Assembly: GCA_023421505.1 (NCBI GenBank)
Contig: JAEZTJ010000067.1
Location: 1-64,000, forward strand
DNA from: Bacillota bacterium
GTDB taxonomy: Bacteria; Bacillota; Clostridia; Lachnospirales; Lachnospiraceae
DNA: 64,000 bases
Reading direction: 5' to 3'
The notes beneath the pieces are model-generated. The model searched no databases. It was not told where the DNA came from and saw only the letters and a program-made list of their open reading frames with translations. Shown piece after piece: positions 53,501 to 62,472 of the stretch (positions are counted from its first letter, which is position 1; the number at the start of each line of letters is the position of its first letter). The position numbers and the translations under genes are program-made.

Positions 53501-53538
53501 CTTAATACTGTCAATTTTAACTTGAAATATTTACTCAT
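50518..53538 (-). CDS. Secreted BspA-like leucine-rich-repeat protein with C-terminal beta-propeller
   Basis: Protein of 1006 residues. A signal peptide (about 1-30, ending VPVQAKSA) is followed by many LRR_5 repeats of about 23 residues (about 45-620) with the pattern IxIPxxVxxIGxxAFxxCxxLxxV, interrupted by imperfect copies ending WLKEKQKEE. The C-terminal ~360 residues contain YYxxxxGVYRISTDG-type blades, matching DUF5050/propeller repeats. No LPxTG anchor or membrane anchor is seen, so it is probably released. Surface LRR_5 proteins of this group mediate host or community adhesion. GGGGGAAG precedes the ATG. Confidence 0.9.
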   Translation of the reverse strand: MSKYFKLKLTVLSVLFFLITALIAVPVQAKSAEIGENSSVNNTDFVIKEGVLQKYLGSEKDIIVPEGVTSIAEWAFQGNETMESIHFPEGITAIKSWAFADCKKLESIKLPESLTELGTQTFMNCKTLNEITIPKKVQAMGNYVFQYCSSLESITIKTDCMLDVNMFEETKWLEKRKAESATIVMNGVLLSTSENSNVVKIPSGVTKIGNNAFLNAKITSVTIPSEVSVIGDYAFKGCSKLKSLTLKEGLKVIGDEAFRGCLRLTSITIPESLTKIGRGTFSGCTSLSKINLPDKIGEIGDSAFDSCKSITQIVLPKSLTRINSGLFWNCNKLKEINIPKTVTEIGMNAFYGTPWLKDKKAEGKMIIANSVLISGASCTGNVTIPKGVKYICEEAFKEANITSIIIPEGVKSINSNSFESCKKLSSVKMPDSVTYIGYRAFAECSMLKELNLPKKCKVIDREAFSNCSKLQKVSMKEEVKEIGACAFNNCTQLKSIAFSHSISSIGKLAFCDTAWLKEKQKEEHMIIIGSVLYDASACEGEVTIPKGITQIADYAFNCKNRIDLVTIPDTVISIGTNSFFGCSDLITVNAPENSYAARYAANLGMKLVQGEKVKLVQCDKIQPEDTLIEEPLSGNSVIEDTVNHMTYYKKGIWRNNRNRNTGMVDLIAKNMTSGNETILTQVDSNPIYLEKGFIYYTASEGVYRISTDGKLKEKLAIPSVADQNSSIYNTSIIGISGDDVYYSYWINREDTNSKVIARVGINGKNQENLLDNKKYNLLTTPIMANDKIYYILYTGSGNYSLHSLSLDGKVENIIEKYIAKISELFADQNAVYYLARTDGSADFSIKRIDASGSIMILQKLEPKADFEVQLYSNSGDYLYYTVEDNVYRISTDGSIKELVFESKELGKHPNYFYSIYVKGDWMFIQYDGDENPNPSYCVNLATGYKLYLGDYCYATSFDAATDAIYYRVVTIPGDNGDESLSCRESVYRRLELPLKEYQSNFWTYNN

Positions 53539-53972
53539 TGAGCTTCCCCCTTATTCCTAACTTTCTTAGATAATTATTTTTTCAATTTTAGCATACTTAC
53601 AGTTACTGAGTTTCATATAATTTGCTAATATTTAATACGCATGCAAGCTTAAATCATTTCTTTCGTCCATACTCTTATTCAGTTGGGTTATTATTTGATC
53701 TACCATAGCTTTCTCATCTCTATTCATAATATCACTCATTCCCATATATTTCTATAACGAAATATATTTACTTAATAATATTGATATGCCAAATACTCCT
53801 TTACTCCAAGGCCCACGCATTTTAGGCCTAACCTTAAAGAATAGCGTAGCAGCTAAAAGCTACTACGCTATAAAGGCTAACTTATGGGGGTCACATCACA
53901 TTAAGACAACCCCTTTGCTACGTGATTTTTATATATGGATAACAACAAACTCTGATTTCATAATACCCACAA
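53539..53972. other. Intergenic region with a structured stretch
   Basis: About 430 bp. The stretch 53806-53925 has several hairpins: AGGCC/GGCCT near 53803-53824, TAGCGTAG...CTACGCTA near 53842-53871 and GGGGT/ACCCC near 53887-53912. The rest is AT-rich. The central hairpin is a plausible terminator for the DUF4097-like gene. No gene seen. Confidence 0.55.
53841..53871 (-). terminator. Putative terminator of the HAAS/DUF4097-like gene
   Basis: ATAGCGTAG-C-AGCT and AGCT-A-CTACGCTAT form a stem of 13 pairs with one mismatch around a short A-rich loop; on the minus strand TTCTTT follows. It lies about 100 bp past the stop codon. Confidence 0.6.
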
Positions 53973-55964
53973 TTAATCGGTTAAGCGGATATCCCCACTC
54001 ACCGAACTGATGATCAGCTCACTTCCCTGATTACCAAACGTATAGGTTCCTGATCGTAAATTTCTCTGACGCATATTATTATAATTGATATATAATTCAC
54101 CGGAGGTGGTTCTGGATTTGATGGAATAACCGTTGCCGTAGTTTTTCAAAATAATATTAACATTTCCACTGGTACTACCGGCTTCCAACACAAGATCTCC
54201 CTCGCTTTTTACCTCGACATTACCACTCTTGGAGCTTGCATGGCATCTTTTTACATTCACTGCCAGAATCACATCTCCACTGGTACTGCTAACTCTTAAG
54301 CCATCACCGATTATTTTGGGAAGCTTTATATCACCGCTTATACTGCTGATATCGGCATTGATCATGGTAAATTCATTGATATCAATATCACCGCTAGTAC
54401 TCCTAATCTTGCATTCATTGGTTTTCATATTAACTATATCAATGTCACCGCTTAACGAACTATTATCTATAATATCCGCAATTAAGTTCCTGGCCTTAAC
54501 ATCACCGCTCGAGCTTTTGAGTGATTGAAACTTTGCATTAACATTGCTGGCCTTAACATCACCGCTCATGGTCGATGCGCTTAATTGGACACTGTTAATA
54601 TCCTCCAGACTGATATCCCCGCTGGAGCACTTGATGCGAAGGTCTGTCGTATAAACCCTATTAATTAATACATCACCGCTTGCTGTTGTTGCGATCAAGC
54701 GGTCTGCATTGACATTGTTAATCTTTATATCTCCGCTTGCTGTTTTTATATTAACACTGCTTATATTATCTGGAAGTTCAATATTTATCATTATTGTATT
54801 TAGTTTAAGATTAAACAAAAATACTGATTTTCCAACCCTCCTAATACCTGCATATACTGTATTCCCTTCCCTATAACTATAGAACTCATACATCTGCTTC
54901 TGTCTTTCATTACCGTTATTTACGTAATTAATATTAATTTTATTATCGGGGGATTTCTGTACTGATATAAAAGCACAGATTCCATCGATAACAAGGTTCA
55001 ACCCATTACTTGTTTGATTAGAATTGTCAGGCTCACTTTCTTCAAAAGCTACTTCGGGTTCCTCGTCGATCTTCTCACTGCTTATAGCTTCGGGTTCCTC
55101 ATCGATCTTCTCACTGTTTATAGCTTCGGCTTCCTCACTATTCTTTACACTACTTATAGCTTCCTCACTGTTCTTTACACTACTTGTAGCTTCTTCTTCA
55201 GTGTTCTTTATACTGTTTGTAGCTTCAGCTTCCTCACCGCTCCTTATACTTCTTACAGCTTCTGCTTCCTCACTGTTCTTTACACTACTTGTAGCTTCTG
55301 CTTCCTCACTGCTTTTCTCATCACAGCCTGTTTCTACACCAGAGGAAATATCTTCTGTTTGACTGCTTTCAGAGGCTTCAACAATAGGTTCGGCCTCATA
55401 GCTTACATTTTTCTTGCCTGTTTCTTCCTGCTCCTCAGTGGCATCATAGCTTTTTGTTACATTTTCCGTATAACCTTCTGCATTTCTCTTATTAAAATCA
55501 AATGGGCCTGCACCTTGATTCTTAAGATAATTATCTGCAAAATTATTAATGGTAGAAGTTGCATGGCCTAACGTACTTTTTAAGGTATGGCCAAGCTCAA
55601 CCACATCGATTTTACTGATCGCTTCTCCAGCAGAATCTAAAGCACTATTGATTGCATTTCCGATCTTTTCACTATCAATATTAGGAATATTAAAATGCCA
55701 TTCCTTGGTCTTTTTCTCATTTGTATTTGTCTGATTGTTATTTTGTTTGCTATCTTCTTTGCCATCTGTATTATATACTTCTTTGATATCCTCAACCAGA
55801 TCATCAATAGTTCCCAAATCTTCACAGATTTGTTCTTCACTTTTACCATTCTCTAAACCGACTTGAAAATGTTCTTCATAATCTGATATGATCTCTTGCA
55901 TTACACTTTCATCAGTATTTTTTAATGCTTCTTTTAATGCACTCAAATATTCTATCTTATTCAT
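53973..55964 (-). CDS. HAAS (DUF1700) plus DUF4097 beta-repeat protein
   Basis: Protein of about 663 residues. The N-terminal helical HAAS domain (about 1-65, KIEYLSALKEALKN ... ISDYEEHF ... ICEDLG) is followed by an amphipathic middle region, an Asn/Glu-rich linker and a tract of 12-residue repeats (about 205-300; unit EEAEATSSVKNS). The C-terminal ~280 residues are a DUF4097 beta-helix with SGDI/SGDV every ~20 residues. No membrane segment is evident. It is downstream of a PadR gene with four bases between, the usual PadR-HAAS pairing linked to envelope stress. GGAGG precedes the ATG at 55964. Confidence 0.88.
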   Translation of the reverse strand: MNKIEYLSALKEALKNTDESVMQEIISDYEEHFQVGLENGKSEEQICEDLGTIDDLVEDIKEVYNTDGKEDSKQNNNQTNTNEKKTKEWHFNIPNIDSEKIGNAINSALDSAGEAISKIDVVELGHTLKSTLGHATSTINNFADNYLKNQGAGPFDFNKRNAEGYTENVTKSYDATEEQEETGKKNVSYEAEPIVEASESSQTEDISSGVETGCDEKSSEEAEATSSVKNSEEAEAVRSIRSGEEAEATNSIKNTEEEATSSVKNSEEAISSVKNSEEAEAINSEKIDEEPEAISSEKIDEEPEVAFEESEPDNSNQTSNGLNLVIDGICAFISVQKSPDNKININYVNNGNERQKQMYEFYSYREGNTVYAGIRRVGKSVFLFNLKLNTIMINIELPDNISSVNIKTASGDIKINNVNADRLIATTASGDVLINRVYTTDLRIKCSSGDISLEDINSVQLSASTMSGDVKASNVNAKFQSLKSSSGDVKARNLIADIIDNSSLSGDIDIVNMKTNECKIRSTSGDIDINEFTMINADISSISGDIKLPKIIGDGLRVSSTSGDVILAVNVKRCHASSKSGNVEVKSEGDLVLEAGSTSGNVNIILKNYGNGYSIKSRTTSGELYINYNNMRQRNLRSGTYTFGNQGSELIISSVSGDIRLTD
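55045..55320 (-). repeat. In-frame 36-bp minisatellite in the DUF4097-type gene
   Basis: About eight degenerate copies of a 36-bp unit (some 30 or 33 bp), all multiples of three, encoding EEAEATSSVKNS-like units. Copies differ mostly at single bases, and some pairs are nearly identical (EEPEAISSEKID twice). Length changes would preserve the frame, so spacer length can vary between strains. Confidence 0.85.
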
Positions 55965-55974
55965 ACCCATCCTC

Positions 55975-56280
55975 CTACTCTATAATATCTTGTACGGCCT
56001 TAATAAAATCCAGCCATTCTTTTTTTTGTACTGTCTGATGTGTTCTTCCTTTTTCTGTTAAGTGATAATACTTTCTGGCAGGACCTTCACCGGATTCGAC
56101 TAAATATGTCTCTACGTAAGCATCATCCTTTAAACGCTTTAAAATAAGATATAAGGTTCCCGTCGATATTACCATCTGTTTTGAAATTGCGTCTGTTAAT
56201 TCATACCCGTATCGGTCTCCTTCTACCAATTTAGAAAGCACACATAATTCTAAAACTCCCTTTTTAAATTGTGCATTCAT
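55975..56280 (-). CDS. PadR-family transcriptional regulator
   Basis: Winged-helix regulator of about 101 residues. KKGVLELCVLSKLVEGDRYG (6-25), GYELTDAISKQMVISTGTLYLILKRL (landmarks Y-E-L, S-x-G-T-L-Y) and GPARKYYHLTEKG are diagnostic. I start at 56280, seven bases after AAGGAG. It is cotranscribed with the HAAS/DUF4097-type gene and probably represses its own operon. PadR relatives respond to phenolics or envelope stress; the ligand is unknown here. Confidence 0.94.
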   Translation of the reverse strand: MNAQFKKGVLELCVLSKLVEGDRYGYELTDAISKQMVISTGTLYLILKRLKDDAYVETYLVESGEGPARKYYHLTEKGRTHQTVQKKEWLDFIKAVQDIIE

Positions 56281-56831
56281 CTGCAAGCTCCTTTCTGCTT
56301 GATTGTTAAGCTATTTTTTGTAATATCTGTAATTTACAATTTACAATATGTTAGATACAAATATCTTGCAATTTTCACTTATATCATATAGTATATATTA
56401 TCACTAACTATTATACATTGCAATATAGTATTTAATATAATATTGTAATTTTTTAATACTTGGCACAAACTAATTCAATAGGCAGGTATGTTATGCTTAA
56501 TGTGATAAAACTTATCATACCATTTTATCTTGTATATTATGGAGAGCCACCTGCCATATATCTGCTTAAAAATTTCCATATTTAAAATTGTCAATTTAAA
56601 TGTAATACGTTATAATAGGACTAGTTATATTTTGTGATATAACAGGAACTGTGGTAAGAGTCTCACAAAAATAAAGCATTTTTGAAAAGAATTACAAAAG
56701 CAGTTAACTTCATAATTTATATCCAGAAAAATGGACATCAATGGAAGTAACTGCAAACTTAAATTTTAATGTGCACTGTTCAATCCTTCTTTTGGTTTTG
56801 AACATCACGAAGCTGCATCATGGAGGTTAAC
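56281..56831. other. Intergenic region with an inverted-repeat copy
   Basis: About 550 bp between divergent genes. It contains the left copy of the 32-bp inverted repeat (56464-56495), a small TGATAA/TTATCA hairpin near 56502-56516, GGCAGGT/ACCTGCC arms enclosing it (about 56481-56576), and a GCAGTTAACTTC/GAAGTAACTGC near-palindrome (about 56701-56754) close to the xpaC start. No gene seen. Confidence 0.55.
56464..56495 (+). repeat. Left copy of 32-bp inverted repeat flanking xpaC-telA
   Basis: The sequence beginning CACAAACTAATTCAATAGGC matches the reverse complement of 59424-59455 at 27 of 32 positions. The two copies point toward each other across the xpaC-telA operon, about 2.9 kb apart. 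Confidence 0.75.
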
Positions 56832-58205
56832 ATGAGTAAAAGAATAGGGGACGAAATAAGAGATATCGTACAAAATGCAGTCAATACTATGGACTTTCAT
56901 CAATTAAATAGAGATATTGGTAATACAGTCAATAGTGCATTAGATGAAGTGCGTAGTGCGTTGGGCAGAAATCCGAGAAATAAATCTAATTGGAACAACC
57001 CTAATGATAATTACGGGAATTGGGATAATGATAGGGGGAATTACAATTCCTGGAATACGCATGACAATCGTCAGGGACAGAGTCATCGTCAATCTAACAA
57101 TAATGAGCACGTCAATAATTGGAATAGATATCGGAATAATCAGACACATACCTATTCTACCGGCAATTATACAAAAGTATCAAAGCCTCAGGCAAAGCAA
57201 CAAAATGCACTCATTCCTAATATCCCTTTAGGAAGAATATCCGGTATACTGCTTACCGTATTTGGAAGCATCGGTATCGGGACGATAGGAATTGCAGCAA
57301 TCGTATTATGTTTGATTGGTCAATTAACCGGTAACCTTTCTTTTTTTGGTACAATTGCGATTGGTTTATTACCACTATTCTTCGCCAGTTTATATATGTC
57401 CTCAAGGGGATCTCATATCAGAAAACGGTTAAAAAGGTTTTACCGGTATTTAGATGTAATCAAAAACCGCAGCTATTGTACAATGAAGGAATTGACTGAA
57501 AGTACTGGTCTAAATAAAAAATTTGTCTTAAAGGATTTACGGAAAATGATTACAATCGGTATGTTTCCTGAGGGACATATTGACGAGCAGGAGACATGCT
57601 TAATTCTAAATCGTGAAAGCTACAATCAATACTTGGAATTGCAGAAAAATATCCGTGCGCAAAATTTTAAGGATCAGGATAAAAGGGAAGACAGTCAACA
57701 GAATATGCAAGGTTCAACAAAGACCCCATCAACAGATCCTGCAACGGATGCAGAATTAAGGAATGCAATTGAAGCCGGACGGGCCTGCATTCGCCAGATT
57801 AAAGAAGCCAATGACGCTATCCCCGGCGAAGAGATTTCTAAGAAATTATACCGCTTAGAGATAATTATTGAAAAAATATTTAATTATGTTGAACTTCATC
57901 CTACACAGCTTCTCGAGATACAGAAGTTTATGGATTATTATCTTCCAACCACCTTAAAATTAGTAAATACCTATAAGGAATTTGATATACAAATCGTGCA
58001 AGGGGAAAACATTAAAACGGCCAAAAATGAGATAGAGAGTACACTAGATACCATTAATCTTGCATTTGAGAAGTTATTTGACAGTCTTTTTATGAATGCA
58101 GCAATGGATGTTTCTACGGATATATCGGTACTAGAAACTCTGCTTGCACAAGAGGGGCTGACACAGAAGGATTTTAAATCAAACAATGGGAGGATTAACC
58201 GATGA
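56832..58205 (+). CDS. XpaC-like 5-bromo-4-chloroindolyl phosphate hydrolysis family protein
   Basis: Protein of about 457 residues usually paired with TelA. An Asn/Gly-rich tract (about 55-115) follows the N-terminal helix, then two membrane segments (about 140-195), a winged-helix-like YCTMKELTESTGLNKKFVL (about 215-233), and a conserved C-terminal helical region with ANDAIPGEEISKKLYRLEI and HPTQLLEIQKFMDYYLPTT. XpaC was named after an indolyl-phosphate phenotype; its biochemical role is unresolved. The ATG at 56832 has GGAGG upstream; an earlier ATG overlaps that site. The stop overlaps the telA start (ATGA). Confidence 0.85.
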   Translation: MSKRIGDEIRDIVQNAVNTMDFHQLNRDIGNTVNSALDEVRSALGRNPRNKSNWNNPNDNYGNWDNDRGNYNSWNTHDNRQGQSHRQSNNNEHVNNWNRYRNNQTHTYSTGNYTKVSKPQAKQQNALIPNIPLGRISGILLTVFGSIGIGTIGIAAIVLCLIGQLTGNLSFFGTIAIGLLPLFFASLYMSSRGSHIRKRLKRFYRYLDVIKNRSYCTMKELTESTGLNKKFVLKDLRKMITIGMFPEGHIDEQETCLILNRESYNQYLELQKNIRAQNFKDQDKREDSQQNMQGSTKTPSTDPATDAELRNAIEAGRACIRQIKEANDAIPGEEISKKLYRLEIIIEKIFNYVELHPTQLLEIQKFMDYYLPTTLKLVNTYKEFDIQIVQGENIKTAKNEIESTLDTINLAFEKLFDSLFMNAAMDVSTDISVLETLLAQEGLTQKDFKSNNGRINR

Positions 58206-59341
58206 GTAATGAAATACCGACATTAACCTTTGAACCTTTTGGTGAGGAGGTTACCGAACAAGCAGTAGTTAAGCAGGAGGCAGCTAAACCGGAAGCTATC
58301 GTATTTGACGAAAGCAATTTATCGCAAGAAGAAAAAAAGATGGTGGATAATTTTGCCACTGCAATTGATCTTAGTAAATCCAATCTCATTCTTCAGTATG
58401 GAGCAGGAGCTCAAAAAAAGATTGCAGACTTTTCAGAAACTGCCTTAAATAATGTAAAAACAAAGGATTTGGGTGAAATCGGTGAGATGCTCTCCGGTGT
58501 AGTAATGGAATTAAAGAACTTTGATGCTGAGACAGAAGAAAAAGGCTTCTTAGGGTTTTTCAAAAAAACCTCCAATAAACTCACTGTAATGAAGACAAAA
58601 TATGATAAGGCGGAAGTTAATGTTAATAAAATATGTCAGGCTCTGGAAGCTCATCAGATACAATTATTGAAAGATATCGCAATGTTAGATAAGATGTACG
58701 AACTGAATAAAACCTATTTTAAAGAGCTTTCAATGTATATATTAGCGGGAAAGAAAAAACTAGCGTTGGTTCGGTCAGAGGAACTGCCAAAGTTAATTGA
58801 GAAATCTAATATCAGTAATCTTCCCGAAGACGCGCAGTCGGTTAATGATCTTGTTGCTATCTGTAATCGGTTTGAGAAAAAAATTCATGATTTAGAGCTA
58901 ACTAGAATGATATCAATTCAGATGGCACCACAGATTCGTTTGGTACAGGAAAATGATTCAATGATGGTTGAAAAAGTACAATCAACAATCGTAAATACCA
59001 TTCCTCTTTGGAAAAGTCAGATGGTACTTGCTCTTGGTGTTGCCCACTCTACACAGGCTGCAAAAGCGCAGAGACAGGTAACTGATATGACCAATGAGTT
59101 ACTGAAAAAGAATGCAGAGACACTGAAGATGGCAACTATTGAAACCGCTAAGGAATCTGAGCGCGGTATTGTAGATATCGAGACCCTGCGTATTACAAAT
59201 GAATCCTTAATCTCCACTCTTGATGAAGTACTTCGGATCCAGACAGAGGGTCATCAAAAGAGGAAGGAAGCTGAAATTGAACTTAACCGTATCGAGAGCG
59301 AATTAAAAACAAAGCTTCTAAGTATGAAGGGTGAAAGATAA
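58202..59341 (+). CDS. telA: TelA-family toxic anion resistance protein
   Basis: Helical cytoplasmic protein of 379 residues. Family landmarks are MVDNFATAIDLSKSN (near 46), GLFKKTSNKL-type GFFKKTSNKL near 118, TIVNTIPLWKSQMVLALG (near 263-280) and AAKAQRQVTDMTNELLKKNA (near 286-305). TelA proteins are linked to tellurite and other stress resistance and to cell-envelope integrity in Firmicutes; tellurite itself need not be the natural substrate. Overlaps xpaC by four bases, so they are coexpressed. A bidirectional terminator follows. Confidence 0.93.
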   Translation: MSNEIPTLTFEPFGEEVTEQAVVKQEAAKPEAIVFDESNLSQEEKKMVDNFATAIDLSKSNLILQYGAGAQKKIADFSETALNNVKTKDLGEIGEMLSGVVMELKNFDAETEEKGFLGFFKKTSNKLTVMKTKYDKAEVNVNKICQALEAHQIQLLKDIAMLDKMYELNKTYFKELSMYILAGKKKLALVRSEELPKLIEKSNISNLPEDAQSVNDLVAICNRFEKKIHDLELTRMISIQMAPQIRLVQENDSMMVEKVQSTIVNTIPLWKSQMVLALGVAHSTQAAKAQRQVTDMTNELLKKNAETLKMATIETAKESERGIVDIETLRITNESLISTLDEVLRIQTEGHQKRKEAEIELNRIESELKTKLLSMKGER

Positions 59342-59423
59342 CCTATTCTAAACGAAATTATGTCTATAATTCCTAGTTATGTTAAGGTGGAGAGGCTTGA
59401 AAATTCATAAATTGAAATACTGA

Positions 59424-59455
59424 CGTAACATGCCTGCCCTTTGAATTAGTTAGTG
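59424..59455 (-). repeat. Right copy of 32-bp inverted repeat flanking xpaC-telA
   Basis: Inverted partner of 56464-56495, with 27 of 32 identities, lying just before the terminator at 59471. The position, immediately outside the operon on both sides, is what makes it notable. Confidence 0.75.
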
Positions 59456-59470
59456 TAAAATAATCGATTT

Positions 59471-59509
59471 AAAAAATCGTAAGCAGTGTCACGCCGCTTA
59501 CGATTTTTT
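59471..59509. terminator. Bidirectional terminator between telA and the second BspA-like gene
   Basis: Perfect 14-bp stem AAAAAATCGTAAGC (59471-59484) and GCTTACGATTTTTT (59496-59509), with T-runs on both strands. Confidence 0.92.
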
Positions 59510-59586
59510 ATTACTTTTTATTCGTTCTATTTTGGTAATATTTAGAAACAGACCGATAACTGATTTCATGCGACTAGATCTATAAT

Positions 59587-62472
59587 CTATTCCACTAAAC
59601 TTACATCTATATCATATTTTACTGCATATTCATAGGCAACAGAATCTTTCTTGCAATAAATCTTCACATTCGTTCGATAATCTTCATTAAAGCCAAAGAT
59701 ATTTTTACCTATACTGGTTACACTCGAAGGGATAACTATTTTGTCAAGATTATTGCATTCATCGAAGGCATAGTCACCAATACTTTGTACTCCCTCTTCA
59801 ATTACAATTTCACGGGCTTTACTTTTTTCAAAAGCAGCTTCCGGAATGTTAAGCAGGCTGGCGGGTATTATTATTTTCTTTACTATCTCGATCTCACTAA
59901 AAGCATCCCTTGAGATTCCTTTAATATGATCAGGTATCGTTATGGTATTATCCTCACCAACATAGCGCAGCAATGTACCCTCCGGTAATATCACATAATC
60001 GCTTTCATAATTTTTCAGCCACATTGTTCCGTCAAAGGCAGTCCCGTCTACTGTAATAGATCCACTACCAAAGATAACCTCACTTAGCTTTTCACAATTA
60101 TAAAATGCTCTGGCATCTATCTGTGTGACAGAGTCCGGTATAGTAACTCTCTCTATTTTAGTACAGTTTAAAAACGCTTCATATTCAATTGAAGTTAACT
60201 GATTGTTTAAGTTAATTTCAATTAAAGAATTACAATTACTAAAAGCATTATATGAAATAGTCTTTAAGCCTTTACCCAAAAATACCTTTTCTAAATTACT
60301 ACAGTTGTTAAATGAATATATTGGAATAATTTCCAAAGCATCCGGCAAGCTGATCCTTCTTATATCACTTTCTTCAAAAATACTATCTGCCATCTGCTTT
60401 ACTGTATCTGGAATAATGATATCTTTATCTTTACCCTTATAAGCAATCAGTACCCCCTGTGATATAACAATAAAATCACCTGGATAAGAATTATAGAACT
60501 GCGTTCCCTTCACAATATCCTTGCCACAGTAATTTAAGCTCTCTGGAAACTTTATATCTTTCAGATTAATACAATTTAAAAATACTTGATCATATATAGT
60601 TTTTACACCCTTAGGTATCGTTATTTGCTTTAATGAACTGCACCCGGAAAAGGTTTCTCCATCAAGCTCAGTTAATCCTTCCGGTAATACTATATTAAGA
60701 AGGCTGCTACAGCCAGAAAAAGCGCCATCCCCAATTTGTTCCATTTCCTTTGGAAGTATTATTTCAGCCAAGCTTTTACAGTTCGAAAAAGTATTAAAAC
60801 TAATACGCTTCAGACTATCCGGCAGTACTAATTTAGTAAGACTTTCACAGCCTGTGAAGGCTTCATCTTCAATATCTATAAGATTTTTTGAAAAAGTAAC
60901 CTCCTTCAAGCTTTTACACCCATAAAAAGACTTACTTTTTATATTCGTTACACCATCGGGGATCAGTATACTCTTTAATTTACTGCAATCAATAAAACAG
61001 CAATACATTATTTCCTTAAGCTTCTTTGGCATTGTTACCTCTTCCAAAGAAGTGCATCCCTCGAAGGTACCATACTCTAATATTTTGATATTAGGTGATA
61101 ATACAATACTTTTAAGCTTTTTGCATTGTGCAAATGCTGAAAACTCTATCTTAGTAACACTGTCCTTCATATTAACACTTTCTAAAGCTTCGCAGTTATG
61201 AAAGGCAGAAAAACCAATCTCAGTAACTTTATCTGGTAAATCTATTACTTTCAAACTGCTACAATTTTCAAAAGCTCCAGCTTGTATAATTGTAATTCCA
61301 TCCGGCATTTGTAAGTTAACTAGTTTCGTACAATCTGAAAATGTACTTCCAGCAATTTCTGTTACACCCTTTGGTATATTAAAATCAACTAAGCTGGCAC
61401 ACCGTATAAATGCACCATGTCCAATTTCACGCAGTCTGCTCTTATCACTTAATTGAACCTTTTTTAAGGATTTACAACTGTCAAATGCGAATTGTTTTAT
61501 CGAAATGACGGAAGACGGAATTGTAATACTTGTTAATTTGCTACAGTCATAAAAAGCACTAGCTCCAATTGTATTAAGCTTTTTAGATAATTTCACGTCA
61601 GTCATACCACTACAGCCATAAAAGGCCTGGAAGCCGATACTTACTACACTATCCGGTATAGTAACACTTTTTATCTGCAAATTTTTATAAAATGCATCAT
61701 CTCCAATCGTTTTTACAGTTGACGGTATTTTAATTTGATTATCTTTTCCGTTGTATTGAAGCAAAATTCCGTTTCCTACTACCAAAAAATCACTTTTATA
61801 ATTCTTTAACCATGCTGTCTGATTAAATGCACTCCTATCGATTAAATTCACCGATTTTGGTACAGATACTTTTGCTAAATTCGTGCAATCTTCAAATGCA
61901 GAATAACCAATTTCTTTAACGCCGTCAGGAATAATCACTTCCTTTAATAGTTTATTACTATAGAATACTTCGTGGTTAATTCTCTTCACCTTTTTTGGTA
62001 TTATGATCTTCTCTTTTTTTCCCTGATATTTAATCAGTATCCCATCTCCTACTATCAGAAATTCATCCTTTTGACTTTGAAGCCACTTTGTATTTCCAAA
62101 GGAATGTTCCTCTACCTTACTTACTGAAGCAGGAATATTAATTGAAGTCAAATTACTGCAATCCCAGAATGCAGAATATCCGATCTCCTTCACAGAATCA
62201 GGAATAATCACCTTCGTAATATTCTTATTTCCTACAAATGCATCCCACCCGATTGCAGTAACTTTATCTGGAATTTTTACTATGGAGGAAGCCCCATTGT
62301 ATTTTACCAAAATATTATTATCAATGACAAACTCACTCTCTGTCTCTTCCTCTTTGATAGCTTCCCATTCAACCGTACTGCCGTAAGCTGTTATATTTTC
62401 TCTAGCTATGAAAGAGATAAACAATATTAGTGGGGCAATAATGAAAGCTCTTCCAATATTAAATTTTTTCAA
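59587..62472 (-). CDS. Secreted BspA-like leucine-rich-repeat protein
   Basis: Protein of 961 residues with a signal peptide (about 1-31, hydrophobic core AFIIAPLILFISFI) followed almost entirely by LRR_5 repeats of about 23 residues (IxIPDSVxxIGxxAFxxCxxL), in blocks separated by longer WLKNYKSDFLVVGNGILLQY-type inserts (truncated here). No LPxTG motif, choline-binding repeat or membrane anchor is visible at the C-terminus. The start is TTG with AGGAGG seven bases upstream. Partner of the BspA-like protein at 50518-53538, which has a beta-propeller at the C-terminus and an ATG start. Confidence 0.88.
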   Translation of the reverse strand: MKKFNIGRAFIIAPLILFISFIARENITAYGSTVEWEAIKEEETESEFVIDNNILVKYNGASSIVKIPDKVTAIGWDAFVGNKNITKVIIPDSVKEIGYSAFWDCSNLTSINIPASVSKVEEHSFGNTKWLQSQKDEFLIVGDGILIKYQGKKEKIIIPKKVKRINHEVFYSNKLLKEVIIPDGVKEIGYSAFEDCTNLAKVSVPKSVNLIDRSAFNQTAWLKNYKSDFLVVGNGILLQYNGKDNQIKIPSTVKTIGDDAFYKNLQIKSVTIPDSVVSIGFQAFYGCSGMTDVKLSKKLNTIGASAFYDCSKLTSITIPSSVISIKQFAFDSCKSLKKVQLSDKSRLREIGHGAFIRCASLVDFNIPKGVTEIAGSTFSDCTKLVNLQMPDGITIIQAGAFENCSSLKVIDLPDKVTEIGFSAFHNCEALESVNMKDSVTKIEFSAFAQCKKLKSIVLSPNIKILEYGTFEGCTSLEEVTMPKKLKEIMYCCFIDCSKLKSILIPDGVTNIKSKSFYGCKSLKEVTFSKNLIDIEDEAFTGCESLTKLVLPDSLKRISFNTFSNCKSLAEIILPKEMEQIGDGAFSGCSSLLNIVLPEGLTELDGETFSGCSSLKQITIPKGVKTIYDQVFLNCINLKDIKFPESLNYCGKDIVKGTQFYNSYPGDFIVISQGVLIAYKGKDKDIIIPDTVKQMADSIFEESDIRRISLPDALEIIPIYSFNNCSNLEKVFLGKGLKTISYNAFSNCNSLIEINLNNQLTSIEYEAFLNCTKIERVTIPDSVTQIDARAFYNCEKLSEVIFGSGSITVDGTAFDGTMWLKNYESDYVILPEGTLLRYVGEDNTITIPDHIKGISRDAFSEIEIVKKIIIPASLLNIPEAAFEKSKAREIVIEEGVQSIGDYAFDECNNLDKIVIPSSVTSIGKNIFGFNEDYRTNVKIYCKKDSVAYEYAVKYDIDVSLVE

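Noticed and set aside
58202..59341. Tellurite resistance island
   Set aside because: telA-xpaC is a common housekeeping-like pair in Firmicutes; no terZABCDE genes are near.
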